Counted from the stretch's first letter, positions 41,019 to 50,346 are shown. The stretch is DNA of 64,000 bases from GCA-2731375 sp964590195 (GCA_964590195.1 CAZPWJ010000001.1:266509-330508); one strand, 5' to 3'. Translations and numbers: made by a program. The notes: generated by a model not told the origin, from the sequence alone.

Positions 41019-41924
41019 TCAATCGTCCTCGTCGAACTCAAACCCATCGGCCAGAAAATCGAGTTTTTCGGATCTGTGGAAACCATCGAAGTAGGGATAG
41101 CGGTCGCCGGATGATGGCGCATTCTCGGGCGCCATGGCGTATTCGGCGGTCATGGTGGCGACCGCGCCGTTGACGCCGATACTTTCGCCAGAAATAAAAC
41201 TGGCCCCTGGCGAGAGCAGAAACACCACCGCCGCCGAGACCTCCGCCTCCGTCGATAGGCGCCGGCTGGGGACAAAATTTTTGCGCCGCAAAATGCGTTT
41301 CTTGTGAGCCAGCGGATATTGCTTCAAGCCCGAGGTGGCAATATAGCCCGGCGCCACCGCGTTGACCCGAACGCCGCAATGGGCCCATTCCAGAGCCGCC
41401 GTCTTGGTGAAATTCTCCGTCCCCGCCCGGGCCGCGCCGGAATGGCCCAGGCCGGGCATGGAGCGTTCATGATCGGCGGTGATGTTGACGATGGCGCCGC
41501 CGGTATTCTTCATGCATTGATTAAGGAGTTCCCGGCTCATCAGAAAACCGCCGGTCAGATTGGTGCGGACCACGGTCTCCCAGCCCTTTTGCGAGATATC
41601 CTCCAGCTTGGCCAGAAACTGCCCGCCCGCGTTGTTGACCAGGCCGCTGACCGGGCCGTGCCTGGCCAGAATTTGCGCAATATTTCCGGCCACGGCGTCT
41701 TCTTCCCGAATATCAAAGGCGAAACAATCAGCCTTGCCCCCATCCTCGATAATCTCGGCGGCTACCGAATCCAGTTTCTCCTTTTTGCGCCCGGTGATCA
41801 CCACTTTCGCACCCAGATGGGCCAGTTCATGGGCGATGCAACGGCCAATGCCGCTGCCCCCGCCCGTGACAATAATTGTCTGACCGGAAAACAAACCGGC
41901 GCTGAAGACGGAATTGTAGGGCAC
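41019..41924 (-). CDS. Short-chain dehydrogenase/reductase, trans-2-enoyl-CoA reductase-like
   Basis: 301-residue SDR. The cofactor motif is IIVTGGGSGIGRCI, and NNAGG follows. The active-site region reads GLGHSGAARAGTENFTKTAA, so the classical Tyr-x-x-x-Lys pair is replaced (Ser and Arg at the aligned positions). This form is typical of the PECR/DECR group, which reduces enoyl-CoA. A Glu/Asp-rich extension closes the protein. GTG start. Probably part of fatty-acid or aromatic-acid metabolism, next to ubiX and an acyl-CoA-dehydrogenase-like gene. Confidence 0.8.
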   Translation of the reverse strand: MPYNSVFSAGLFSGQTIIVTGGGSGIGRCIAHELAHLGAKVVITGRKKEKLDSVAAEIIEDGGKADCFAFDIREEDAVAGNIAQILARHGPVSGLVNNAGGQFLAKLEDISQKGWETVVRTNLTGGFLMSRELLNQCMKNTGGAIVNITADHERSMPGLGHSGAARAGTENFTKTAALEWAHCGVRVNAVAPGYIATSGLKQYPLAHKKRILRRKNFVPSRRLSTEAEVSAAVVFLLSPGASFISGESIGVNGAVATMTAEYAMAPENAPSSGDRYPYFDGFHRSEKLDFLADGFEFDEDD

Positions 41925-41953
41925 CTGAATCTTGCTCCGTTTTCTATTGGCAA

Positions 41954-42523
41954 TCAGCCCTGATCATCATCCCAGCGCGGGAACAGGCCATGGGTGATGC
42001 CCAGTTGATCCAGCGCGCGGCCGACGCCCTGGTCGACGATGTCCTGGATGCTTTCGGGCCTGTGATAAAAGGCCGGCATGGGCGGCATGATGATGGCGCC
42101 GTAATCCGCCGCGCGGACCATCAGGTCCAGATGACCTTTGTGCAAGGGCGTTTCCCGCACCATCAGGACCAGGGGACGGCGCTCCTTCAGGGTCACGTCG
42201 GCGGCGCGCGCGACCAGATCAGCGTCGTAGGAATTGGCGATGGCCGACAATGTCTTGATGGAGCAGGGCGCGACGATCATACCGCGCGTGAGGAACGAAC
42301 CGGACGAAATCGAGGCCGCGATATCCTTGTTGGAATGCACCACGTCGGCCAGGCTGCGCAGGTCCGCCAGGGAAAGGTCGCTTTCGTATTTCAGGGTCTG
42401 CACCGCCGCTTCGCTGACCACCAGATGGGTCGGCACCGACAGCTTGCCCAAGGCACGTAGAATATCGATGCCATAGACGATGCCGCTGGCACCCGTGATC
42501 GCCACCACCAGGGGCAGGCTCAT
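41954..42523 (-). CDS. ubiX: Flavin prenyltransferase UbiX
   Basis: 189-residue enzyme that prenylates FMN to make the cofactor of UbiD-type decarboxylases. Motifs: VVAITGASGIVYGIDILRAL, the phosphate-binding SSGSFLTRGMIVAPCS, KERRPLVLMVRETPLHKGHL and PPMPAFYHRPESI. No ubiD gene is adjacent. The start overlaps the EamA gene stop by four bases (ATGA). Confidence 0.92.
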   Translation of the reverse strand: MSLPLVVAITGASGIVYGIDILRALGKLSVPTHLVVSEAAVQTLKYESDLSLADLRSLADVVHSNKDIAASISSGSFLTRGMIVAPCSIKTLSAIANSYDADLVARAADVTLKERRPLVLMVRETPLHKGHLDLMVRAADYGAIIMPPMPAFYHRPESIQDIVDQGVGRALDQLGITHGLFPRWDDDQG

Positions 42524-43440
42524 GTGCGCTCTCCCTCAATTCTCGCCGCGACCCTCGCCGGTCCGGCGGCGCGGCGCTCCCGCGCGGCAATATAGGCCGT
42601 GGCGCCGATGATAATCGCCGCGCCCAGGCCTGACCAGATGTCGGGCCATTCATCATAGGCAAAATAGCCGATGGAGACGGCCCAGATCAGGGTGAAGTAA
42701 AAGCCGGGCTGGGTAAACGACAATTCGGCGATCTGGAATGACTTGCTCCAGCAAAAATGCGCCGCCGTTGCCATTACGCCGGCGCCAAAGGTCAAGCCGA
42801 TGGTATGGAGGGAGGGATTGTTCCAGACAAAAGCCGTCGGGATGGCACTGATCAAGGTGACGAACAGGGAGAGATAGAAAACCATGGCATAGATCGATGT
42901 ATGCCGCGCCAGATGCTTGGCGATCAGGGTCGACACGGCCTGAAACGGCGACGAGATCAGGATCGCGATGGCGCCGATGGAAATGACTTCAATACCGGGG
43001 CGCAGGATCACCACGGCGCCCAGAAACGCCACGACAATACCGGCGAGACGGCGGTAGCTGAAGCGCTCGCCCAGAAACAGAAAGGCCCCGATGGTGACGA
43101 ACACGGGCGACGTGAAGCTTAACGCGGTCAGATCGGTCAGATTTATCTTGGTCACGGCGTAAAACCAGAGCAACACGGAAAAGGCATGCACAATGCCGCG
43201 CAGGACATGACCGCCCATCAATTTCAGCTCGAAATCCGTCTTCTCGAACTTTAGGAGCATTGGCAGCAACAACAGAGTGCCGAAGCCATAACGCATGAAA
43301 GCCGCTTGCAAGGGATGCACGTCATCGGCCACGCTGCGCACGATCCAGGTCAGCGAGGTAATGAACAAACCGCCCAATAATACCAGCAGCAACCCAACAA
43401 AATTGTCACGCCATGTTGGAGACGCAATTACCCGGCTCAT
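42520..43440 (-). CDS. EamA-family (DMT superfamily) transporter
   Basis: 306-residue inner-membrane protein with about ten hydrophobic segments in two EamA repeats. The segments include GLLLVLLGGLFITSLTWIV, TALSFTSPVFVTIGAFLFLG with the ERFSYRRLAGIVVAFLGA block, and a C-terminal copy. Substrate cannot be assigned, and homologues carry amino acids, SAM or nucleosides. It is stitched between the acyl-CoA-dehydrogenase-like gene (TAG directly followed by ATG) and ubiX (ATGA overlap), so all three are one transcript. Confidence 0.87.
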   Translation of the reverse strand: MSRVIASPTWRDNFVGLLLVLLGGLFITSLTWIVRSVADDVHPLQAAFMRYGFGTLLLLPMLLKFEKTDFELKLMGGHVLRGIVHAFSVLLWFYAVTKINLTDLTALSFTSPVFVTIGAFLFLGERFSYRRLAGIVVAFLGAVVILRPGIEVISIGAIAILISSPFQAVSTLIAKHLARHTSIYAMVFYLSLFVTLISAIPTAFVWNNPSLHTIGLTFGAGVMATAAHFCWSKSFQIAELSFTQPGFYFTLIWAVSIGYFAYDEWPDIWSGLGAAIIIGATAYIAARERRAAGPARVAARIEGERT

Positions 43441-44607
43441 CTAAAAATAATTCTCCACCGGCACGCCGAGCAAAACCTGCCCGGCGGCTTCGTAGTGAGA
43501 ACCGCGCGACTGGATCTGTTGCGACAGGGTATGCATATCGCGGAAGCGCCTCTCGAACGGCGTGCCGGGGAATATGGCGGAGACGCCGGCGGCCTTGTAA
43601 ACCCAGTCGGAAACTTCGATGGCGCCATGGATCAGATGGGTCGCGGCCAGGCGCACGCGGACCCGGTCCGCGGTGTCAATCGGTTCGATCTCGCCGGCGC
43701 CGGCGTAGACTTCGTTCAGGCTTTGCAACAGATAGGCCCGCGCGGCGCTCAGGGTGGCCTCGGCCTTGGCGAAATCCGATTGCACCGTTGCCGTATCGGC
43801 CAGACGCGCCAGGCCGCGCGGGGTCTTCTCCGCCGCCAGTTCGGCGAAGGCGGACAGCATGGCCCGGGCCAGGCCCAGGGCGGCGCCGGCCACCCCAACG
43901 GCATAAAGCTGCTGCTGGGGAAAAGCATAAAGCGGGCCGCTTTTGTGGCGCAGGGCCTGATCATCCCGCGTGCCTGAATAGGCCTCCGGCACGAAAACAT
44001 CATTGATGCTGTAGCTGTCCGAGCCCGTGCCGCGCAGGCCGATGGTGTCCCAGACATCGTGCAGTTCTGCCTGATCGATGGGAAATAGCAACGTCCGCAG
44101 GGTGGGTTTTCCCAGATGGTTCAAACGCAGGCTGCCGTCCGCTTCCTTGATGCGGCAATGCACGCCCATCCAGTTTGCCTGATGGCAGCCGGAGGCGAAA
44201 TCCCACCTGCCGCTGACGCGATAGCCGCCGTCCACCGCATCCGCCGTGCCGCCATGGGGCGGGCCCCAGGCCACGACCGTGCGGGGATCGGCAAATATCT
44301 TCCGCGCGGCTTCCAGATCGATAAACGGCGTGATCAGCACAGTGGAATTGCCGACAAAAACATTCCAGGCAACGGAGGCGTCATGGCGCGCCAACTCCTC
44401 CATGGCAAGGAGAAAGTCACTGGGGTGAACCTCGTCGCCGCCAAGCTCCTTTTGCAGAAACATGCGGAACAGCCGCGCCTCATGCAGCTGGCTTAACAGC
44501 GGCTCGGGTATGCGCCGGGTTTGCTCGATCTCGTCAGCGGCAGCCGCCAGAGCGGGCGCCAACTGGCGCGCGCGGTCGAGAGGTTTCGATTGTATTGCCC
44601 CATCCAT
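43441..44607 (-). CDS. Acyl-CoA dehydrogenase-like flavoprotein (HpaC/HsaA-like monooxygenase subgroup)
   Basis: 388 residues with the acyl-CoA dehydrogenase fold. N-terminal helical part (RRIPEPLLSQLHEARLFRMF), central beta domain (GRWDFASGCHQANWMGVHCR, DTIGLRGTGSDSYSINDVFV) and C-terminal helical domain ending in RRFRDMHTLSQQIQSR. The pattern resembles two-component flavin-dependent hydroxylases (HsaA, pigment-production hydroxylase) as well as true dehydrogenases, because the catalytic Glu cannot be placed with confidence. No flavin reductase gene is adjacent. Confidence 0.8.
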   Translation of the reverse strand: MDGAIQSKPLDRARQLAPALAAAADEIEQTRRIPEPLLSQLHEARLFRMFLQKELGGDEVHPSDFLLAMEELARHDASVAWNVFVGNSTVLITPFIDLEAARKIFADPRTVVAWGPPHGGTADAVDGGYRVSGRWDFASGCHQANWMGVHCRIKEADGSLRLNHLGKPTLRTLLFPIDQAELHDVWDTIGLRGTGSDSYSINDVFVPEAYSGTRDDQALRHKSGPLYAFPQQQLYAVGVAGAALGLARAMLSAFAELAAEKTPRGLARLADTATVQSDFAKAEATLSAARAYLLQSLNEVYAGAGEIEPIDTADRVRVRLAATHLIHGAIEVSDWVYKAAGVSAIFPGTPFERRFRDMHTLSQQIQSRGSHYEAAGQVLLGVPVENYF

Positions 44608-44648
44608 GCCCTATTGCGGCCTAGATCGGGCGACCTGTCAATGGACTG

Positions 44649-46373
44649 CTAATGAATCTCGGGTTCGGGCACCGCTTCGCCGTCGCGCAGAATTTCGAAA
44701 TCGCAGCCCTGATCCGCCTGCGTGACGTGCTGGGCATAGATGGCGCCAAAGCCACGGTCATAACGCGGTGCCGGCGCGGTCCAGGCGGCTTTGCGCCGCT
44801 CCATTTCCGCCTCGTCGATGTCCAGATCCAGGCGCCGTTTCGGCACATCCAGGGTAATCATGTCGCCGGTCTGGACCAACGCCAACGGTCCGCCGACAAA
44901 GGATTCCGGCGTTATATGCAGCACACAGGTGCCGTACGAGGTGCCGCTCATACGCGCATCCGACAGGCGCACCATGTCGTTGACGCCCTGTTGCAGCAGC
45001 TTCTTCGGGATCGGCAGCATGCCCCATTCCGGCATGCCCGGCCCGCCCTGAGGGCCGGAATTGCGCAGGATCAAGACGCTGTCCGCCGTCACATCCAGAT
45101 CGTCGCTATCGATGCGGGCGGCCATGTCGTTGTAATCGTCAAAGACCAGCGCCGGACCGGTATGGTTCAACAGCTTGGGGTCCGCCGCGATGGGTTTCAG
45201 CACCGCGCCGGTGGGGGCCAGATTGCCGCGCAGGATCGCCATGGTCTGCTGGTCCGAGACGGGATTGTCCAAGGGCCGGATCACATCGTCCTCGTAGACC
45301 TCGGCGCCGGCGATATTCTCGCCCAGGGTCTTGCCGCTGACCGTCGGGGCATCAAGTTCCAGCAGATGGGACAGGCGCGCCATCAGGGCCCGGATGCCGC
45401 CTGCATAATAAAAATCCTCCATCAGGTATTTGCCCGACGGTCGCACGTTGGCCAGCAACGGCACCTCGCGGGCCACGGTATCAAGATCATCCAGCTTCAC
45501 ATCCACCTTGGCCCGGCCGGCCATGGCCAGGATATGCACCGCGGCATTGGTGGAGCCGCCATAGGCCATGGCCAGACGCATGGCGTTGCGGAAGGCGCGT
45601 TCGTCCAGGAAGTCGGAAATTTTCTCGTCTTCCCAGGTCATCTCGACGATGCGCCGGCCGCTCTCGGAGGCCAGACGCGCATGGGAACTATCGGCGGCGG
45701 GGATGGAACTGCCGCCCGGCAGGATCAGGCCCAAAGCCTCGGCGATCGCCGTCATGGTCGAGGCCGTGCCCATAGTCATGCAGGTGCCGGGCGAGCGGGA
45801 AATACCGCTTTCGATCTCGTCCCAGTCCTTGGCATCAAGACGCCCGGCGCGCCTCTCGGCCCAGAACTTCCAGGCATCGCTGCCCGTGCCCAGGGTGTTG
45901 CCGGCCCAGTTGCCGCGCAAGGCGGGCCCGGCGGGGAAAAAGATCGTCGGCAGATCCATCGACGTGGCGGCCATCAGCAAGGCCGGCGTGGTCTTGTCGC
46001 AACCGCCCATCAGGACAACGCCGTCGATGGGATGGCTGCGGATCAGTTCCTCGACCTCCATGGCCAGGAAGTTGCGGTACAGCATGGTGGTCGGCTTGAC
46101 GATGGGCTCGGCCAGGGACATGGCCGGCAATTCCACGGGAAAGCCGCCGGCCTGCCAGATGCCGCGCTTTATTTCCTCGGCCCGTTGCCTAAGGTGCATA
46201 TGACAGGCATTCAGGTCGGACCAGGTGTTGATAATGGCGATCACCGGCTTGCCGGCGAAATCAGCCGTGGAATAGCCCATCTGCTTGGCGCGGGAACGGT
46301 GGCCGAAGGCGCGCAGATCGTCCACGCCGAACCAACGGTGGCTGCGTAACTCGTCGGGTTTCTTGCGCGTCAT
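44649..46373 (-). CDS. IlvD/Edd-family sugar-acid dehydratase
   Basis: 574-residue Fe-S dehydratase. Cluster-binding regions are INTWSDLNACHMHLRQRAEE, VVLMGGCDKTTPALLMAATS and SRSPGTCMTMGTASTMTAIA. The C-terminal LSDARMSGTSYGTCVLHITP is standard. It resembles arabonate, xylonate or galactonate-type dehydratases more than IlvD proper. The context (SDR, DgoR-type regulator, transporter) supports an aldonate substrate dehydrated to a 2-keto-3-deoxy acid. The ATG at 46373 is preferred over GTG at 46385 because the AAAGG site would abut the latter. No KDG-type aldolase or kinase is present in the window. Confidence 0.87.
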   Translation of the reverse strand: MTRKKPDELRSHRWFGVDDLRAFGHRSRAKQMGYSTADFAGKPVIAIINTWSDLNACHMHLRQRAEEIKRGIWQAGGFPVELPAMSLAEPIVKPTTMLYRNFLAMEVEELIRSHPIDGVVLMGGCDKTTPALLMAATSMDLPTIFFPAGPALRGNWAGNTLGTGSDAWKFWAERRAGRLDAKDWDEIESGISRSPGTCMTMGTASTMTAIAEALGLILPGGSSIPAADSSHARLASESGRRIVEMTWEDEKISDFLDERAFRNAMRLAMAYGGSTNAAVHILAMAGRAKVDVKLDDLDTVAREVPLLANVRPSGKYLMEDFYYAGGIRALMARLSHLLELDAPTVSGKTLGENIAGAEVYEDDVIRPLDNPVSDQQTMAILRGNLAPTGAVLKPIAADPKLLNHTGPALVFDDYNDMAARIDSDDLDVTADSVLILRNSGPQGGPGMPEWGMLPIPKKLLQQGVNDMVRLSDARMSGTSYGTCVLHITPESFVGGPLALVQTGDMITLDVPKRRLDLDIDEAEMERRKAAWTAPAPRYDRGFGAIYAQHVTQADQGCDFEILRDGEAVPEPEIH

Positions 46374-46409
46374 GGGGCGACCCACCTTTTCCTAAGCGTT
46401 ATTGGGGCG

Positions 46410-47225
46410 TTATTGAGAGGCGGTGATACCGCCGTCGACATAGATGATTTGCCCGGTCACGAAGTCCGAGGCGGGGGTGGAGAAGCTTAAGGCCGGTCCT
46501 ACCACATCCTTGGGATCGGCGATACGGCCCAAGGGGATACGATCCAACAGGCCTTGGCGAAATTCGTCATTCTCCATGACGTGTCGGATCATTTCCGTAT
46601 AGACGAATGTAGGCGCCACGCCATTGACGGTAATGCCCTTGGGCGCCAGTTCCATGGCGTGCTGTTTGATCAACATCACCATGCCGCCCTTGGTGGAGCA
46701 GTAAGCGGAATAGCCCCTGTCCCGCAGACCAAGCTGTGACCGCACGGACAGCAGGTGCACCTGTTTACCCCAGCCGCTGGCCGAGGCGATCTGATGCCGC
46801 GCCGCCGCCTGGGCCAGGAACATCGCCGCCTTCAGATTGACCTGATAGACCTCGTCGAAGGCTTCCTCGGTGACTTCCAACAAGGGTTCTTCCCGCTGGA
46901 TGCCGACACAGTTCATCAGAATATCGATGGCGCCATGTTCGACGGCAATGGCATCGGCCCGGTCACGGATTTCCGCCACCGACGTGACATCCACAGAATT
47001 GCCATAGGCCTCGTAACCCGCATCCCGGATTGAAAGCGCCAGGGCCTCCGCCATTACAGCGTTTCTGCCCGAAATAATAACTTTGGCCCCGTGCATGGCC
47101 AGGCCCCAGGCAATGGCCTCGCCGATACCGCCATAACCTCCCGGCAGCCAGGCCACCTTGCCGTCCACCCGGAACAGCCCATCCAGGGCGGTCGTGAAAT
47201 TCTCCTGCGGAGTAATTTGATTCAT
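46410..47225 (-). CDS. Short-chain dehydrogenase/reductase (gluconate 5-dehydrogenase-like)
   Basis: 271-residue SDR. The cofactor-binding loop reads AWLPGGYGGIGEAIAWGLAM, with Pro-Gly-Gly-Tyr in place of the usual Thr-Gly start. The catalytic pair is normal: Tyr and Lys in YSAYCSTKGGMVML. C-terminal VTGQIIYVDGGITASQ is typical. In this operon it most likely oxidises or reduces a sugar acid or its lactone precursor. It lies 36 bases upstream of the dehydratase gene in the direction of transcription. Confidence 0.85.
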   Translation of the reverse strand: MNQITPQENFTTALDGLFRVDGKVAWLPGGYGGIGEAIAWGLAMHGAKVIISGRNAVMAEALALSIRDAGYEAYGNSVDVTSVAEIRDRADAIAVEHGAIDILMNCVGIQREEPLLEVTEEAFDEVYQVNLKAAMFLAQAAARHQIASASGWGKQVHLLSVRSQLGLRDRGYSAYCSTKGGMVMLIKQHAMELAPKGITVNGVAPTFVYTEMIRHVMENDEFRQGLLDRIPLGRIADPKDVVGPALSFSTPASDFVTGQIIYVDGGITASQ

Positions 47226-47235
47226 GACGCCTTCC

Positions 47236-47865
47236 TTACGCGGCCTGACTACCGACCAGATCGCCCAGATAGGCGGTGACGTCGGGGTTTTGCAGCAAGC
47301 TGTTGAAATCCGGCGCCTGGGTCAGGCGGCCTTTCTGAACAAAAATATACTGCTCGCAGATTTCCTGCATGATGCGCAGATGGAAGGGCTCGTTGGGATG
47401 AACGCAGAGGACCACCATGCGGCCCTCGGCGCGCAGCTTGCGGAAAAAATCCAGCATGAAGCCGATGTAGCCGTCCTGGGTATTGAACTGCGGCTCGTCG
47501 AACAGATGCACCATGGGGTAATCGGAGCTTGAAGGCTGCAGCATGAAGTTGGGCCGCCGTTTGCGGAAATGGCGAACCTGGTAGGATTGATGATAGTGGA
47601 TCGCCAGGCGGTCCCGCTGGTCCGAGCGGACTTGGTGAATGTCCTGGCCGCGCACCATGACCTGCCCCGACGTCGGGTTGTTGGAACCGGTAATCAGCTC
47701 GAACAACGTCGTCTTGCCGGAGCCGTTGGGACCCATGACGCCAACGATCGCCGGCTTTTCAATGATGAAGTCCGCCTGCAGATCAAAGGTGATCCGCTTG
47801 TTCAGGACACCTTGGCTATAGGTCTTGCGCACCTGATTGACGTTGAGAAGCGGTTGATCGGACAT
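47236..47865 (-). CDS. ABC-type ATPase-like protein lacking the signature motif
   Basis: 209 residues. Walker A GVMGPNGSGKTTLFEL and a Walker B-like VHLFDEPQFN are present, and a His-containing VVLCVHPNEPFHL sits where the H-loop belongs. The LSGGQ signature is absent: the stretch before Walker B reads NFMLQPSSSDYPM. The helical domain is shortened, so the protein is about 30 residues shorter than LivF. It may pair with LivF or LivG as a degenerate half or regulate the transporter. Encoded four bases after livF in the same transcript. Confidence 0.8.
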   Translation of the reverse strand: MSDQPLLNVNQVRKTYSQGVLNKRITFDLQADFIIEKPAIVGVMGPNGSGKTTLFELITGSNNPTSGQVMVRGQDIHQVRSDQRDRLAIHYHQSYQVRHFRKRRPNFMLQPSSSDYPMVHLFDEPQFNTQDGYIGFMLDFFRKLRAEGRMVVLCVHPNEPFHLRIMQEICEQYIFVQKGRLTQAPDFNSLLQNPDVTAYLGDLVGSQAA

Positions 47866-47868
47866 GGC

Positions 47869-48564
47869 CTAGACCCCCAACAGGCGTTCGCGCATGGGCG
47901 CATCTTCAAGCAGCTCGGCCGCCGGGCCCTGGTGCACGACCTTGCCATGATCCATGACATAGGCCCGGTCGCTGACCGCCAGGGCGCTTTGTGCGTTCTG
48001 CTCCACCAACAGCACCGCGATACCTTCCGACTTCAGCCGGGTCACGGTTTTCATCACATCCTGTACAATCTTTGGCGCCAGGCCCTGGGACGGCTCGTCC
48101 ATCAGGACCAAGCCGGGGGAACCCAGCAGGGCGCGGGAGATGGAAACCATCTGCATCTCGCCACCCGAAAGATTTTCGCATTCGCGGCTCATCAAATGTT
48201 CCAGCGCCGTGAAGATCTCGAACATTTCCTTTAGTGACCAGCTGCGAAAGCGGGTTTTCTTACGCCCAATGGCCAGGTTGCGCGCCACGGTCAGGGTCGG
48301 AAAAATACGCCTGTCATCGGGCACCCAACCTATCCCTGCGCGGGCGATGGTATGGGACTGGGCCCGGGTGATGGCCTTGCCGTCGAAATCGATGGCGCCG
48401 GTTTTCGCCGGCGTCAGGCCAAGGATGGACCGCAAGGTCGTGGTCTTGCCGGCGCCATTGGGACCCAGCAGGCTGACCACTTCGCCGGGCGCGATATCCA
48501 GGGAGACGCCGAACAGGGCCTGGGTCTCGCCATAAAATGTCTCGATGTTGTTGATTTGCAGCAT
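47869..48564 (-). CDS. livF: HAAT-family ABC transporter ATPase (LivF-like)
   Basis: 231-residue ATPase. Walker A LLGPNGAGKTTTLRS, signature LSGGEMQMVSISRALL, Walker B LVLMDEPSQGLAP and H-loop VLLVEQNAQSAL are all intact. The start MLQINNIETFYGETQAL is typical of LivF, and the ATG overlaps the livG stop by one base (ATGA). Likely energises uptake of the operon's substrate together with LivG. Confidence 0.92.
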   Translation of the reverse strand: MLQINNIETFYGETQALFGVSLDIAPGEVVSLLGPNGAGKTTTLRSILGLTPAKTGAIDFDGKAITRAQSHTIARAGIGWVPDDRRIFPTLTVARNLAIGRKKTRFRSWSLKEMFEIFTALEHLMSRECENLSGGEMQMVSISRALLGSPGLVLMDEPSQGLAPKIVQDVMKTVTRLKSEGIAVLLVEQNAQSALAVSDRAYVMDHGKVVHQGPAAELLEDAPMRERLLGV

Positions 48565-49307
48565 CAGGCCAGGGCTCCCAGGTTCGAGGCGCGCACCCAT
48601 TCATTGTCGCGCAATGTATCGGGCGTGCCTTGGGCGATGACCTGGCCCCAATGAATGACCGCGATGCGGTCGGCCAGATCAAACAGGAACTTCATGTCAT
48701 GCTCGATGATAACGATGGTCACCGTTTTCCTGATCTCCTGGATCAGCGCCGCCAAGGTCGCGGTGGCATCCGTGCCCAGGCCAGATGTAGGTTCGTCCAG
48801 AAACAGCATGCGCGGTTCCGCCGCCAGGGCGATACCGATTTCCAGGGCCCGGCGCTGGCCATATGACAGATCCGAGGCCCGGGTATGCTCCCGCCCCGCC
48901 AAGCCGATACGGGCCAACACCGCCGCGCCGCGGTCCTGGGCATCGCCGTCGCCGGCCAGATCGTGGCTCATGGAAAAACCCATGGCGCGGACCTCCGGCA
49001 GGGCCAGAACGATATTTTCCAGGGCAGTGTATTCATCGAACAGGTTCATCATCTGGAACGAACGCGCGATGCCGTGCCGGGCGATCTTGCGTGGCGGCAG
49101 GCCGGTCACATCCTGGCCATCGAACAGAACCTTGCCCCGATCCGGTCGATAGCGCCCGGTCAGAACGTTGAAACAGGTGGTCTTGCCGGCGCCATTCGGT
49201 CCCATGATGCCGGATATCTGGTTTTCCTCGAACGACAGGGTAATGTCTTCCAGTACGACTTGGTCGGCGAAGCGTTTATGCAGGTGCCGTGCTTCAAAGA
49301 GGGCCAT
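48564..49307 (-). CDS. livG: HAAT-family ABC transporter ATPase (LivG-like)
   Basis: 247-residue ATPase. Walker A IMGPNGAGKTTCFNVL, signature LSYGQRRALEIGIAL (Ser-Tyr-Gly form common in LivG), Walker B MLFLDEPTSGLGTD and H-loop TIVIIEHDMKFLF. ARSFQMMNLFDEYTALENI matches the LivG Q-loop region. GGGGGAG upstream supports ATG 49307. The start is one base from the livM stop. Confidence 0.92.
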   Translation of the reverse strand: MALFEARHLHKRFADQVVLEDITLSFEENQISGIMGPNGAGKTTCFNVLTGRYRPDRGKVLFDGQDVTGLPPRKIARHGIARSFQMMNLFDEYTALENIVLALPEVRAMGFSMSHDLAGDGDAQDRGAAVLARIGLAGREHTRASDLSYGQRRALEIGIALAAEPRMLFLDEPTSGLGTDATATLAALIQEIRKTVTIVIIEHDMKFLFDLADRIAVIHWGQVIAQGTPDTLRDNEWVRASNLGALA

Positions 49308-49308
49308 G

Positions 49309-50343
49309 TCAGTCTCCCCCCGCGTGACTTGGTTCGGGGCAGGCCTGCGTTGTTTCCTTGCGCCGTCCAAACATCAGTTGAGCGTCCTGCCACATGCCGG
49401 CCAGGCCCTCGGGCTTGAACATCACCATCACCATGAAAGTCAGGCCGAACCAAAGCAGCCAAGCCTCGGTGTAGGCGCCCAGGATGTCACGGGCCAGGAA
49501 ATAGAAAATTACGCCCAGGACCGGGCCCCAGAAGCTGACGAAACCGCCACCGATCAAAACGATCAGGATCACGATGCCGGACCATTGCAGGCTCATGATA
49601 TTGATGTAGGCGCCTTCCTGGGCCATGGCGAAGAGAGCGCCCGCCAGACCGGAGATTGCGCAGGACAGCGTGAAGATGATCCATTTATAGAGCCAGACGT
49701 TGTAGCCCAGGAAGGCGACCCGGCTGTCATTCTGCTTGATCGCGGTAATGATCTTGCCAAACGGCGAATTGACCAGGCGCCACATGCCCACGACGATAAT
49801 TACATAAGCCGCGAAGCACAGATAATAGAGGTTGAAGTTTGATTGGATGGAAATCTCCGCCAGGCCCAGGTCCAGGGGCAGGCGCGCGATATTCAACAAG
49901 CCATCCTCGCCGCCGGTGACATCGGTCCATTTCGAGGCGACAAAGTAAAATATCTGGGCGCAGGCGATGGTCATCAGGGCGAAGTAAATACCCCGGCGGT
50001 GGGAAATAAACGCCGCCACCAGACCGCCCAAAATGGCGGTCACCGCCACCGCGCCCAGCAGGCTGACCCATAAATTGGCCGCGATATTGAACTGTGTCAG
50101 GCCAAAGGCGTAGGCGCCGATACCGAGGAAGGCGCCATGGCCGAACGATGGCAAACCCGTGTAACCAAGCAGCAGATTGACGGCCAGGGCGAAAATCACC
50201 CAGATCATCACCTCCAGCCCAAGGTATTGGTACAATCCGATCGCGTCGATCCAGAACGGCATGGTACCGAAAACCAGGAACGAGACGAGCATGGGTGCCG
50301 TGAACAGCGACGAAAATCGGCTGCGAGTGGATTGGGAGTTCAT
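49309..50343 (-). CDS. livM: HAAT-family ABC transporter permease (LivM-like)
   Basis: 344-residue permease with about nine hydrophobic segments. Family motifs include LLLGYTGLPSFGHGAFLGIG and a GLAGALFAMAQEGAYINIMS loop, with LIGGGFVSFWGPVLGVIFYF near the end. Length is normal for LivM. Three bases separate it from livH. Confidence 0.92.
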   Translation of the reverse strand: MNSQSTRSRFSSLFTAPMLVSFLVFGTMPFWIDAIGLYQYLGLEVMIWVIFALAVNLLLGYTGLPSFGHGAFLGIGAYAFGLTQFNIAANLWVSLLGAVAVTAILGGLVAAFISHRRGIYFALMTIACAQIFYFVASKWTDVTGGEDGLLNIARLPLDLGLAEISIQSNFNLYYLCFAAYVIIVVGMWRLVNSPFGKIITAIKQNDSRVAFLGYNVWLYKWIIFTLSCAISGLAGALFAMAQEGAYINIMSLQWSGIVILIVLIGGGFVSFWGPVLGVIFYFLARDILGAYTEAWLLWFGLTFMVMVMFKPEGLAGMWQDAQLMFGRRKETTQACPEPSHAGGD

Positions 50344-50346
50344 GTC

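Noticed and set aside
44652..46349. 565-codon plus-strand frame opposite the dehydratase
   Set aside because: Very long, but His/Gly/Gln-rich and antisense to a well-conserved IlvD/Edd gene. A shadow of codon bias.
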